A DNA stretch of 64,000 nucleotides from DATNPH01 sp036703315 (lineage in GTDB: Bacteria; Cyanobacteriota; Cyanobacteriia; Cyanobacteriales; Coleofasciculaceae), in the NCBI GenBank assembly GCA_036703315.1, contig DATNPH010000148.1:1-64000 (forward strand), read 5' to 3'. This document shows positions 26,049 to 35,370 of this stretch, one piece after another (the stretch's first letter is position 1; the number at the start of each line of letters is the position of its first letter). Below the pieces are notes generated by a model. It was given only the letters and a program-made list of their open reading frames with translations. It searched no databases and was not told the origin of the DNA. The position numbers and the translations under genes are program-made.

Positions 26049-26900
26049 TTAGCGTGAAATATAGCCATTAGCTTGGAGAAAATCACCCAGCTTCTTAAAA
26101 AATTCTGCGCGATCGCGACCTCTATAAACCTGTTGTACTCGCTGCCAACCATCTTGCCCTTGTCCCAGTAAGTACTTGTCAGCAAGATAAGCGGCTAGAG
26201 GACCTCTTCCATATTCAGCTGTATCGTTTTTTCTCTCTTTGACATAGATTTGCCACCAATAATAGGCATTGTCATAGATTAACTTGGGATACTGACGAGT
26301 AACATCTTGCATTTTCCCTTGACGATACTGCCAAATCTGCAAGGGAACACCGGAACCAGCATAGCTCCCAAATGCATAAGTAAAGCGATCGTCTTGACTA
26401 ACAAACTTGGGAAGATTATTACTGTCTAATGTCTTAAGTTTATAACCGCCGTTTCCCCAGTGATGATTCAGGTAAGAATACTGCTGCTTCACAGGATCGA
26501 AATGGTAGATCAGCGAGTAACTGCAACAGTGTGCTCCACCTGTTGTTAAGTCTATGAGAATTTCTGGCTCTGAATCGGTGTCTAAATTTCGCACCTGAAA
26601 GGTGTCTTTGCCATACTGTGTCGCCGCATCTGTATCTAGCGCTACTAGGGGCCAAGCTCCCTCGGTTTCTGGCAGTGCTTGATCTAAAAGTGTTTTCCCT
26701 GTCCCAACTATTTTTAAGTGAAGCTTACTAAATTTAGGGAAATCAGTAGACTCTCTCTGGTAGGAAAGTTCAGCCTTGACGTTGCCAGACTCAGCGGTTT
26801 TGGTTTCACTGATGGCGGCAGAAGCTGGGAAAATTGTAGCAGTTACCATCCCAGTCAGAATCAATAGTTTTTTTAAGCCAAAAAAGATGGGAGGCTTCAT
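26049..26900 (-). CDS. Secreted conserved hypothetical protein
   Basis: A 283-residue exported protein. A signal peptide ends near residue 30 (P-A-S-A-A). The mature part has D-T-D-S-E-P-E-I-L-I-D-L, an acidic D-x-D-x-x-x-E pattern typical of integrin-like or VCBS-type calcium-binding loops, followed by G-G-A-H-C-C and a tyrosine- and tryptophan-rich C-terminal half. Family unknown to me; similar proteins with the D-x-E-P-E-I-L segment occur in cyanobacteria. It is monocistronic on the minus strand. Confidence 0.7.
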   Translation of the reverse strand: MKPPIFFGLKKLLILTGMVTATIFPASAAISETKTAESGNVKAELSYQRESTDFPKFSKLHLKIVGTGKTLLDQALPETEGAWPLVALDTDAATQYGKDTFQVRNLDTDSEPEILIDLTTGGAHCCSYSLIYHFDPVKQQYSYLNHHWGNGGYKLKTLDSNNLPKFVSQDDRFTYAFGSYAGSGVPLQIWQYRQGKMQDVTRQYPKLIYDNAYYWWQIYVKERKNDTAEYGRGPLAAYLADKYLLGQGQDGWQRVQQVYRGRDRAEFFKKLGDFLQANGYISR

Positions 26901-27057
26901 AGTTAGTGATTTTGCTTATGGCTCAAGTTGAGAGCTATCTTTGTAGTTTCAAGACAATGGTTTATGCCTCTACTACACAGCTTCAACTCTCAATGACTGC
27001 ATTCCGCAAAATCCTGAAGAAGTCAAAACTTTTGTTTATACAAAATCCAACTGTGAA

Positions 27058-27539
27058 CTACTCTACACATTTTGAGCAACGCTTGGAACTAGGGAACAAT
27101 CTATCTAGCTTGCGAATTTCACAACCGTAGAGCTTCCCTTTGTATTCCAGCATTGTTAGAAATTGTCCCCAAGCCGCATCACTAATTGCTTGCGCTAACT
27201 TGTAATTTTTAACCAAGCCTTGATATGTAAATCTTCCACAGCAACAACTTGGTTATCGCACGTCAACGGTAGAGAGAATTTATCCTGCATATCTAAGCGC
27301 TGGTTGACTACTTTTTCATGCGCTCTTGCGACAAGTAGCCGTTGTTTATTACGATTGCTTGACCCTTGTATTTCACGAGACAAAGAGCGCTGCAACCGCT
27401 TCAAACGCTTTAATAAACATTTATAGAATCTAGGATTAGGATATTTCTTACCCTCACTTGTCATCAAAAAATCTTTGAGTCCTAAATCAGCTCCGATTTT
27501 ACTCCCGTTGAGTGGAGCTTCCTTAGTTTCATGCTCCAC
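27058..27539 (-). pseudogene. TnpB-type transposase gene fragment
   Basis: Read on the minus strand, 27539-27195 encodes TnpB-like sequence (G-A-D-L-G-L-K-D-F, P-N-P-R-F-Y, A-R-A-H-E-K-V-V-N-Q-R, V-A-V-E-D-L-H-I-K). It then hits a stop near 27195 through a frameshift, and a different frame continues the family sequence (A-I-S-D-A-A-W-G-Q-F, E-Y-K-G-K-L-Y-G) to the start of the zinc finger (C-S-K-C) and a stop at 27058. Both ends are missing, so this is the relic of an IS200/IS605-group element. Confidence 0.85.
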
Positions 27540-27557
27540 ATGGGGTCTTCCCGGCGA

Positions 27558-28688
27558 TTATGATAAAAATGAAGGAAATTTGGCGCTACATACCCAAGGT
27601 TCTTGCCAAGGGTAACCGCCTATTTCTAATCCACAAACAGAACTACTTGCTGTCAAAATAATTTTAGATTTTCCGTTGTGTCGCTCTCGTAGTTCTAGGG
27701 TGAGTTGACCTTGCATAGTATCACGACAAACGAAGATTAAGCCCTGTTCTGTAGGTGCCCGTAGGGGTGTTCCTGCTTTTTGTGTAGTGCCGCTCAATTC
27801 AACTTCATACTGAGAATTTCGGGCTTGCATCTGCCAGCTACCCCAAGGCTGGATCTGCCAACTGACTTCTGAATTCCAGGGGACAAATTCATAGAACTTG
27901 CCCCGGTAATGAATGCCAATCAAGGCAGCAGATTCCATCCACCAAAGCACTCCTCGTCTACCGCCGCCTGCTGTGAGAGCTAGGTCAGGTTCATGATCGA
28001 AACTATTGCAATTGAGCCAGAACCACTTTTGGGGGAAGGAACGACCCCAGTTTTTTTCGCTATAGGCGGGAGCATCGGTGAATTCGTAGATTTTGCCATT
28101 CCACTCAATCCAGCCAGTTGCCAAACCGTGAGCCATCAAAATCTGCCATCCTGGCTCAAATATCGGTAAATAAGAGAGCCATCCACCTGTTGATTGCTGT
28201 GGTGCACCTGTATTAGCCCAACCATAGACAGGCTTGATGGCATATTGCCAGTGACAGTAGCCAGTGCTGGCAGGATCATGAATAGTACCTTGATTCCAGG
28301 TCGCTGTCGCTTGATAGCCTTCTTTGATGTGACGCTCAAATTTAACTGGATTGAGGTATTCGGGTGGACAGGTTAAGTCAGTTTTACCCCAATGCCCCAA
28401 GGCTAAGGATTTCGATGATGCCCAAAATTGACGAACATCTGGGAAAGTACGCCAAAGATACTCATCATTGGGCCCGAGAATTTGGGCGGCACCACCGCTA
28501 TGGGGTTTACCGCCAATTGGGTCATCAATGGAATACATGAAGGCGAAGGTTTGGCCAGAAGACGCTCCTGGCGTCGCTACCGCTTCGCTATCGGGCAAGG
28601 TAACGCGGTAGTACCAACCTTCAAAGAAGCGATCGCCACTACCGTCCCAGTGATATTCGCTATGAGGTGTTTGGAGAGAATGTACCAT
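27558..28688 (-). CDS. vte1: Tocopherol cyclase
   Basis: A 376-residue homologue of the cyclase that closes the chromanol ring in tocopherol synthesis, known as VTE1 in plants and slr1737 in Synechocystis. Recognised segments are F-F-E-G-W-Y-Y-R near 20-27, F-M-Y-S-I-D-D-P, W-G-R-S-F-P-Q-K-W-F-W-L-N near 225-237 and L-T-A-G-G-G near 252. Length is as expected. The domain is related to a beta-barrel lipocalin-like fold in the family. It begins 47 bases downstream of the TPR gene on the same strand. No other tocopherol genes are nearby. Likely plastid-type membrane function in the thylakoid or plasma membrane. Confidence 0.9.
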   Translation of the reverse strand: MVHSLQTPHSEYHWDGSGDRFFEGWYYRVTLPDSEAVATPGASSGQTFAFMYSIDDPIGGKPHSGGAAQILGPNDEYLWRTFPDVRQFWASSKSLALGHWGKTDLTCPPEYLNPVKFERHIKEGYQATATWNQGTIHDPASTGYCHWQYAIKPVYGWANTGAPQQSTGGWLSYLPIFEPGWQILMAHGLATGWIEWNGKIYEFTDAPAYSEKNWGRSFPQKWFWLNCNSFDHEPDLALTAGGGRRGVLWWMESAALIGIHYRGKFYEFVPWNSEVSWQIQPWGSWQMQARNSQYEVELSGTTQKAGTPLRAPTEQGLIFVCRDTMQGQLTLELRERHNGKSKIILTASSSVCGLEIGGYPWQEPWVCSAKFPSFLS

Positions 28689-28735
28689 GAAATCAACTTA
28701 CAGACTCTTCTTAATGTAATAGAGTCGGGGAATTG

Positions 28736-29377
28736 TCAATTGGTCGTTTTTCTATTATTCTCACTGATCGCACGACGCCAGAGCGGTACTGCCTGGTTAA
28801 AGTAGTCTAACGACTTCTGCTTCTCGCCTAGTTGGGCGTAGACATTAGCAATATTGGTGAGAGTAGTAGCTTCCTCTCTAAGGTTGCTCACCGCACGCCA
28901 CAGCGGTAGTGCTTGGTTGTGATAGTCTAGCGCCTTCTGCTTTTCACCTAATCTAGAGTAGATACTGCCTATATTGTTGAGTGTGGCAGCTTCATAATAC
29001 TGATCGCCCGCAGTACGCCAGAGCGGTAGTGATTCCTCATATTTCTTAATTGCCTGTCGCAGAGATTCCTCCGTTCCTTGCTCATGCAGTTTTCCTGCTT
29101 CTATATAAATTCGTCGGACAGCAGAGTTCTTGTCATCTGGGGAGGTAGGCAGTAGTTGTTGTAACTTTGGCAAATTTAGGGATTCAGGTAGGGGTTGGAG
29201 TATAGGTAGGGGTAGTGCAGGTGTTGCTCCCAAAGTCAACAACACAGCACTGATTGATAAAGTCACAACGTAACATTTTGTGGAACGAGGTTTTTGACTA
29301 AATCTAAAAAGCAATTTCTCAGAAAGGATGCTGTGCTCTCTCCACGGAATCAAGCCTTGTGCAATTTGCTGAACCAT
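28736..29377 (-). CDS. Short TPR protein
   Basis: A 213-residue protein with an N-terminal hydrophobic helix (about 36-55), a Pro/Leu-rich linker and then two full tetratricopeptide repeats of the class A-x-T-L-N-N-I-G-x-x-Y-x-x-L-G-E-K-Q-K-A-L-D-Y near 110-200. Cyanobacterial proteins with these repeats usually carry many more copies and end in a CHAT protease domain. The C terminus here (R-K-T-T-N) is short, so this may be a truncated remnant or a stand-alone short form. It lies directly upstream of the tocopherol cyclase on the same strand. Confidence 0.65.
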   Translation of the reverse strand: MVQQIAQGLIPWREHSILSEKLLFRFSQKPRSTKCYVVTLSISAVLLTLGATPALPLPILQPLPESLNLPKLQQLLPTSPDDKNSAVRRIYIEAGKLHEQGTEESLRQAIKKYEESLPLWRTAGDQYYEAATLNNIGSIYSRLGEKQKALDYHNQALPLWRAVSNLREEATTLTNIANVYAQLGEKQKSLDYFNQAVPLWRRAISENNRKTTN

Positions 29378-29523
29378 AACTACATCTCCTATCTCTAAGT
29401 AGTCTTTAATCCCTCTTTGATAATGATATGCCTCTGCTGGGAGAACTTATGCCAGTCATCTAGGGCTGATGGGTTGCACAATGGCTATAAGTAGGATGTT
29501 CACTGTATCACCTAGATTTTGAG

Positions 29524-30447
29524 ATGAACACACTGGAGGTGGACAACCTCAGAAAAAGTTATCGATATGGTGGCAAAGTTCTGGAAGCCGTGCGTTGCGT
29601 CTCCCTAACGCTTACAGCCGGGGAAGTGCTTGCCTTTCTTGGTCCTAACGGCGCAGGTAAGACAACCACTATTAAGATGATCGCGGGACTAATTCGACCC
29701 GATGCTGGTCGAGTCCAAATTGCAGGAGTTGACCCTCACCGCAACCCGCAAGCTTTACGCCTCGTAGGTGCTGTACTGGAAGGTAATCGTAACCTCTACT
29801 GGCGACTGACTCCAGAGGAAAATCTGGATTACTTTGGGGTGTTGAAAGGATTAAGTCATCGAGAAGCGCGTCGGCGTGGTAGAGAGCTTTTAGAGCGATT
29901 TGACCTTTTATCTAAGCGTCGGACGACCGTTCAAACCCTTTCACGGGGGATGCAACAAAAACTGGCGATCGCAGTTGCCTTAGTCCACCAGCCCAAGCTG
30001 CTACTCTTGGATGAACCCACCTTAGGGTTGGATGTGGAAGCAACTCAGAATGTCAAAGCGCTTGTAAAAGCGATCGCCTCCGAAGGGTGCGCGATTCTCC
30101 TTACTACTCACCAACTCAATATTGCCGAAGAACTCTCAGACCGAGTAGCGATTATCCAAAATGGCGAGATTATTGCCTCTTCTGCCACTGGCGAGCTGAT
30201 CCGGCAGTTTTCTGGTGCAGGGTACACTGTCGAACTCGAAGCTGAACTCGATCTAGCACGGGTTAAGGCATTACAACAAGTCGGCGCAGAAGTTCAGGCA
30301 GGGCGAATTGTTTACATGAGCAGTCCAGAAAGGCTGTATCAAGTCTTTAACATACTCAAACCCTTACCTCTGGTACAGGTGAAAAAAGACTCGCCTGACC
30401 TTACAGAAATCTTTTTGAAATTAGTGCAAGAAGGAAATAATGCTTGA
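29524..30447 (+). CDS. ABC transporter ATP-binding protein
   Basis: A 307-residue ATPase of the ABC-2 export class. Walker A GPNGAGKT near 39-46, Q-loop region G-A-V-L-E-G-N-R-N-L, the signature L-S-R-G-M-Q-Q-K near 138-145, Walker B LLLLDEP near 158-164 and the H-loop T-T-H-Q-L. A C-terminal tail of about 90 residues (DUF4162-like) follows the ATPase core. It overlaps the permease gene by 8 bases. Substrate unknown; such pairs export lipids, polysaccharides or drugs. Confidence 0.9.
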   Translation: MNTLEVDNLRKSYRYGGKVLEAVRCVSLTLTAGEVLAFLGPNGAGKTTTIKMIAGLIRPDAGRVQIAGVDPHRNPQALRLVGAVLEGNRNLYWRLTPEENLDYFGVLKGLSHREARRRGRELLERFDLLSKRRTTVQTLSRGMQQKLAIAVALVHQPKLLLLDEPTLGLDVEATQNVKALVKAIASEGCAILLTTHQLNIAEELSDRVAIIQNGEIIASSATGELIRQFSGAGYTVELEAELDLARVKALQQVGAEVQAGRIVYMSSPERLYQVFNILKPLPLVQVKKDSPDLTEIFLKLVQEGNNA

Positions 30448-31213
30448 AGTGTTCCTGGCTGAGTTTCGACGTAGCTGGATTCAGTTTATTCGCTATCCAA
30501 TTGACGCAATGGGGGGAGTCATCGTTACCACCATTATCTTTTATGGGCTATTTCTTAGTGTCCGCTATATTGGTGGACCCTCATTGCAATTTGGCGATCG
30601 CCTTGATGCAATTATCGTCGGGTATGTGCTTTGGGACTTGGTGCTGTTCATTATGACCGACATTGCTGGAAGGCTACAGTATGAAGCGCAGACGGGTACC
30701 CTCGAGCAGCTATTTCTCTCACCTTTTGGTGCGCCGATGATCTTTGTGATGCGAGCATTAGCTGGCTTGGCGTTGCATCTAGTTCTTATCGTGAGCATTC
30801 TGTTGATTATTATAATTTTGACTGGCGCTCGCCTTGCATTTCCCCCAACACTGCTTTTGCCTCTGATCACTGTCTTATTGGGGGCTTATGGTCTAGCGTT
30901 TACGATGGGGTCTTTGGCACTGTTGCTCAAGCGTATCCAGCAACTTTTGTTTATCTTCCAGTTTTCTCTATTGTTTTTGATGGCTGCTCCCACTGAAAGT
31001 TGGAAGGGTTCGCTACAGGTAGTAGGATGGCTGCTACCGATGACAACGGGTGCCGGACTGTTGCGCGATCTGATGGCGCGAGGCGAGGCTTTTGATTGGG
31101 CTAAGTTTACTTTGGCTTTGCTGAACGGACTTGGGTATTTTATCGTGGGACTGTTTATTTTCCGTTTTGCTGAGCGTGAGGCAAAACGACGAGGAATACT
31201 GAGTGGATATTAA
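30440..31213 (+). CDS. ABC-2 type transporter permease
   Basis: A 257-residue integral membrane protein with about six hydrophobic helices in the pattern of ABC-2 permeases: helices around 22-45, 60-80, 103-125, 135-155, 168-190 and 225-245. It forms a transporter with the ATPase gene it overlaps by 8 bases. The order ATPase-permease with translational coupling supports the pairing. No binding protein is near, consistent with an exporter. Confidence 0.85.
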   Translation: MLEVFLAEFRRSWIQFIRYPIDAMGGVIVTTIIFYGLFLSVRYIGGPSLQFGDRLDAIIVGYVLWDLVLFIMTDIAGRLQYEAQTGTLEQLFLSPFGAPMIFVMRALAGLALHLVLIVSILLIIIILTGARLAFPPTLLLPLITVLLGAYGLAFTMGSLALLLKRIQQLLFIFQFSLLFLMAAPTESWKGSLQVVGWLLPMTTGAGLLRDLMARGEAFDWAKFTLALLNGLGYFIVGLFIFRFAEREAKRRGILSGY

Positions 31214-31278
31214 CGGGAAAGGCGATCGCTAATCCCAAGGCATTCTACTTGAAGCAATACGCCAAATTTGCTCTTGCT

Positions 31279-33753
31279 TTAAGCTTGCCAAATCAGATAA
31301 GCTCCCCAAACCGCAGCAGCAAAAGCAAGCACCGTTATCCAGATGGGATAGTTAGCACGAGCCGTTCTACCACCTTGACTGCGTAGGGTTTCAATATCAA
31401 TCCAGGGTGTCACCCCTCGGCGCAACCAACCACTAACTGTCACTTGCTGATCTACCAAATGGCTGGGACGAGGGGACATCGGCAGGAGGTTACCGAATGG
31501 CCCCAGAAAAGAAAAGAAATGCAGTTTCACTAAACCAGTGGAGGTTTGTAAAATTAAATCCTGTCCTAACCAGTTGAGTAAACCTTGCCGTCCTAAGAGT
31601 TTGCCAGTTATCTGGACAGGCTGACTATCTCGGGGAAGGCTAGTGGGATTAGCAAATAAGTCTCCTAAGTTGGGTTCAGCTTGGACGGTGGAAGGTTTGA
31701 TATCGGGAAAGTAAGGATTAATCCAGAGAAATAGGCAAAGGCTAAACGCTACTAGAATGCAAGCATTCAGAAAAGGGGTCGCGTTATGCATCCAGATAAG
31801 CTGCCAAATGTTTAGATAGTCACCAATCTGCCCAATCAGCCAGAAGATGCCTCTCAGTACAAGACCAAATATCAGCCCATAAAGCAGAGCACTGTACAGC
31901 AGGGGTAGGGCTTTGTGACTGTTACCAAGTTTAGATAGCCGTGCGGCATTACTGCGAAGTGGGGGAGTCAGTGGTGGCAGATCTAGCTCAGTGTCGAGCT
32001 TCCAGAACTGAGCGTAACGAGCCAGCATAGCTAAGCGTTCGCCGAGCAGGGGATGGGAAGCGGTGATAATTAACCAGTCGCGGTAAAAGTTAGTGCAATC
32101 CCAACTTAAAATTCTTTCAAAGGGTGCCTGAGACGAACAACTACCTACTGTGATTGCCTGCTGATATCCCACAGGTAGCAACAAATCAAAGCTTTCCAAA
32201 AGCCCGTTTGTTTTGCCAAGAGTTTGGATGTCTTCAGTAATCCCAAGTGCGATTTTTAGTAGAGCACGGGTCATTCCGTTGGGATTGCCTGTTGTTTCTA
32301 CTGCCAGGCGATCGCTATAGTAAACCCTAGTTCTTGATAACCACAGAAGCGGTAACCGTAGTAACCAACAAATTCCATAACTTACAGAGGCAATCACACC
32401 AAGAATGCCTCTCAAAAAGGGCAAAATTGGTCTATATGAGGGCAATTTGTTGGGTAACTGCTCTCCCCAGTGAGCAACTTGCCAATAAATTGCGTAAGGG
32501 ATTTGAAGGATTATTACACCCAAAGACATCAAAACAAAATCCCAATCGACGATATGCCCTAGCTGACCGACAAAGATAGTCGCAAGTTCATCATCTGCCA
32601 GTTGCTCTAACAAGCCCCTACTTACGACAATTCGAGCTGTCTGGGGTAAATTACCATACGTCAATGCTACTGGTGTGTCAGTCGGTAAAAGGCCTAAGGT
32701 AGGCAAAGAGATGCGCCGTTTGCGGCAAAACCGTTGCACGGTCTGCGCTGCCTCTGGAAAGTCTGATGTTAACCGAGTCAGGGGTAAGCTCTCAAGTCCA
32801 TGAAATCGCTTTAACAACCAATCGATTAACCAGGGAGACACAATAAGCAGAATTACCAAAAAGGCTCCAATCGCTGGAGTTGGGTCGCGATAGAAAAGTT
32901 GGATAGGTCCCAAAAGGGGCAACTGCACCAAGATGTTGTTTGTTATCTGCATCGCGGAGCTCACTAAGAAGTGCAGCAGCCAAAATAGTGCGATCGCTGT
33001 GGCAAGTTGTATCAACCACAAGCGGATTAACTTGATCGGTTTGAGGGGACTCCAGTTCTGGGCACGTCCACTGTTTCGCCATCTGGGGCGAGGCGTAAAG
33101 AGTGAGGGATCAGGAGTGGACGGGGGTGAGTAGGAAGCAGGAAGTCGAGAAGAGCCTTCTAGTCTGGCTTCAGAATTGGTTTGAGTAGTCTCTGTTAGCG
33201 CCGCTATGTCGTCTTTGGGAGTGTTTGCTGATGGAGTTGTAGGGGGGGTGCTTCTTTGTCCGCTCTGAGTTTTAGTGTTGGAAATTAGAGGCTTGGTAGA
33301 ACTCCCCGAACGCAGCTTGCCCTTAGAAGGGGTTCCCGGTGGCGGCATTTTGGGCTTGCTGGGTGTTTGGTCAAATACCACAAACCCTGTGGGGTCGGAT
33401 GAGGGTGAGTTGGGTGTGGTACTCTCCAAGGGTACAAATCCTGTAGAGCCTGAAGCCGATGGGCTAATGGGGGGAGTTGCATGGTCAGTTGTTAAGTTCG
33501 CCAGGGTAGTAGTTGCCCATCCCCTAACTTCGGGATCCGGGTGTTGAGTGAGCTCTTGGCAAAGCGTGATCGCTTTTTGAGAATCACCGCTCCTCTGGTA
33601 AGCCGTCACTAGCTCCTTGGAAGCCAGTGTAACTAGGGAGTCGTCCAATTCAGTTTCTCGAACGCCTTCCAGGTAAGCGATCGCAATGGAGTAATTTCCT
33701 TGCTGTAGGGCGCGTAGACCAGCATCAAGCGAAGGATTGGGAACAGAGGGCAT
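31279..33753 (-). CDS. M48-like membrane protein with degenerate zinc site
   Basis: An 824-residue protein. The N-terminal 90 residues form helical tetratricopeptide-like repeats, then a low-complexity Pro/Ser/Thr linker (about 95-220), then hydrophobic segments and an M48-peptidase-like domain (about 340-560). In M48 peptidases the zinc site is H-E-x-x-H plus a Glu; here it reads G-Q-L-G-H (residues 396-400), so the first His and catalytic Glu are gone, and the third-ligand position in the S-R-x-R-E-Y-x-A-D motif reads S-R-T-R-V-Y-Y-S-D. It should not be a working zinc protease. A C-terminal domain (about 690-790) with predicted beta strands and a terminal helix follows. Family function unknown. 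Confidence 0.8.
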   Translation of the reverse strand: MPSVPNPSLDAGLRALQQGNYSIAIAYLEGVRETELDDSLVTLASKELVTAYQRSGDSQKAITLCQELTQHPDPEVRGWATTTLANLTTDHATPPISPSASGSTGFVPLESTTPNSPSSDPTGFVVFDQTPSKPKMPPPGTPSKGKLRSGSSTKPLISNTKTQSGQRSTPPTTPSANTPKDDIAALTETTQTNSEARLEGSSRLPASYSPPSTPDPSLFTPRPRWRNSGRAQNWSPLKPIKLIRLWLIQLATAIALFWLLHFLVSSAMQITNNILVQLPLLGPIQLFYRDPTPAIGAFLVILLIVSPWLIDWLLKRFHGLESLPLTRLTSDFPEAAQTVQRFCRKRRISLPTLGLLPTDTPVALTYGNLPQTARIVVSRGLLEQLADDELATIFVGQLGHIVDWDFVLMSLGVIILQIPYAIYWQVAHWGEQLPNKLPSYRPILPFLRGILGVIASVSYGICWLLRLPLLWLSRTRVYYSDRLAVETTGNPNGMTRALLKIALGITEDIQTLGKTNGLLESFDLLLPVGYQQAITVGSCSSQAPFERILSWDCTNFYRDWLIITASHPLLGERLAMLARYAQFWKLDTELDLPPLTPPLRSNAARLSKLGNSHKALPLLYSALLYGLIFGLVLRGIFWLIGQIGDYLNIWQLIWMHNATPFLNACILVAFSLCLFLWINPYFPDIKPSTVQAEPNLGDLFANPTSLPRDSQPVQITGKLLGRQGLLNWLGQDLILQTSTGLVKLHFFSFLGPFGNLLPMSPRPSHLVDQQVTVSGWLRRGVTPWIDIETLRSQGGRTARANYPIWITVLAFAAAVWGAYLIWQA

Positions 33754-34004
33754 AATCTTCTTCGAGTCTCACTCTGTTCCTTAAGATACCCTTGCCGTGA
33801 CAATCTGCTATCAGTAATTCGTTGTTTTTCTCTAACTGCTGGCGTAGCTTCCTAGGTACAACAAACTTACCTCAGGAATCATGTAATTATTCGTAACACT
33901 ACAGAATCCTCGTAAGGGTTTAATTTGCATTTGGAAAATGACACTTTGGACTCGTAACGTGGGATTGGCAGTAAGCTGTTTTACGGCGTTCATGGCGATT
34001 CAAC

Positions 34005-35240
34005 ATGGCAACCATTAACGATAACTACCTCAAGCTCAAAGCGGGTTACCTGTTTCCCGAAATTGCTCGACGGGTGAATGCCTTTGCAGAGGCAAACCCT
34101 GATGCAAAAATTATTCGGCTAGGCATTGGCGATGTCACGGAACCATTGCCAGAAGCCTGTCGCACAGCGATGATCAAGGCTGTTGAAGAAATGGGCGATC
34201 GCGCCACGTTCCAAGGCTATGGTCCAGAACAAGGCTATGCCTGGTTGCGGGAGAAAATTGCAGCTCACGACTTCCAGTCGCGGGGGTGCGAGGTTGACAG
34301 TAATGAAATCTTTGTCTCCGACGGCTCTAAGTGCGACACGGGCAACATTCTCGACATCTTTGGCGACGATAACACGATCGCGGTTACCGACCCTGTCTAT
34401 CCCGTGTATGTAGACACCAACGTGATGGCGGGTCATACTGGACCTGCCAACGATAAGGGCGAATTTGAAGGTTTCGTGTATCTGCCAATTACGGCACAGA
34501 ACAACTTCACCGCCGAGATTCCTCGTGAGAAAGTCGATCTGATTTATCTGTGTTTCCCCAATAACCCTACAGGGGCAACCGCTACTAAGGAACACCTGAA
34601 GGCATGGGTGGACTATGCCAAAGCTCATGGTTCTATCATTTTCTTTGATGCGGCTTACGAAGCCTTCATCACTGATCCAGATCTTCCCCATTCCATTTAC
34701 GAGATTGAAGGAGCAAGGGATTGTGCGATCGAGTTTCGCTCGTTCTCCAAGAATGCAGGCTTTACCGGAACCCGCTGTGCGTTAACAGTTGTACCAAAAA
34801 CGCTGACAGCGAAAGCAGCAGATGGTTCGGATGTGGAACTGTGGAAGCTGTGGAATCGCCGCCAGTCCACCAAGTTCAACGGCGTGTCCTATATCGTTCA
34901 ACGGGGAGCGGAGGCAGTTTACTCCAACGAGGGACAGGCGCAAACCAAGGCGCTGGTCAACTTTTATATGGAAAACGCCAAAGTTATTCGCGAGAAACTA
35001 ACGGCAGCCGGATTGGCGGTTTATGGGGGTGAGAGTGCGCCTTACGTCTGGGTAAAAACGCCCAATGGATTGTCTAGTTGGGATTTTTTCGATAAATTGC
35101 TGCAAACTGTGAATGTCGTCGGAACACCCGGTTCTGGTTTTGGTGCCGCAGGCGAAGGCTACTTCCGTATTTCGGCATTTAACAGTCGGGAAAATGTAGA
35201 GGAAGCGATGAAACGGATTACGGAGAAATTTAAGGTGTAA
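34005..35240 (+). CDS. dapL: LL-diaminopimelate aminotransferase
   Basis: A 411-residue PLP-dependent aminotransferase converting tetrahydrodipicolinate to LL-diaminopimelate in one step, the lysine and peptidoglycan route of cyanobacteria and plants. Start M-A-T-I-N-D-N-Y, R-L-G-I-G-D-V-T-E-P-L, F-V-S-D-G-S-K-C-D, C-F-P-N-N-P-T-G and the PLP-lysine segment S-F-S-K-N-A-G-F-T-G are all present. Length typical. The ATG at 34005 is fixed by the conserved N terminus. Monocistronic; cytoplasmic. Confidence 0.97.
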   Translation: MATINDNYLKLKAGYLFPEIARRVNAFAEANPDAKIIRLGIGDVTEPLPEACRTAMIKAVEEMGDRATFQGYGPEQGYAWLREKIAAHDFQSRGCEVDSNEIFVSDGSKCDTGNILDIFGDDNTIAVTDPVYPVYVDTNVMAGHTGPANDKGEFEGFVYLPITAQNNFTAEIPREKVDLIYLCFPNNPTGATATKEHLKAWVDYAKAHGSIIFFDAAYEAFITDPDLPHSIYEIEGARDCAIEFRSFSKNAGFTGTRCALTVVPKTLTAKAADGSDVELWKLWNRRQSTKFNGVSYIVQRGAEAVYSNEGQAQTKALVNFYMENAKVIREKLTAAGLAVYGGESAPYVWVKTPNGLSSWDFFDKLLQTVNVVGTPGSGFGAAGEGYFRISAFNSRENVEEAMKRITEKFKV

Positions 35241-35308
35241 GGCGATCGTTATTGAGCCGCCATTTCTGCTGCCTTCGTTAAACTCAAACTATGAGTCTCA
35301 AAGGTTGT

Positions 35309-35325
35309 GGTGGGCATTGCCCACC
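35309..35325. repeat. Palindrome upstream of first Uma2 gene
   Basis: GGTGGGCATTGCCCACC, a 17-base palindrome followed by CTGCC, 45 bases before the Uma2-family start. A one-base variant sits in the same position before the second Uma2 gene (37849-37865). Confidence 0.7.
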
Positions 35326-35370
35326 CTGCCTGACTATATCGGCATCCAGTGTAACTAGAAGTCGCATCAA

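Noticed and set aside
26906..27130. Plus-strand frame antisense to the tnpB relic
   Set aside because: It overlaps the decayed transposase on the other strand and has no ribosome binding site or family signature.
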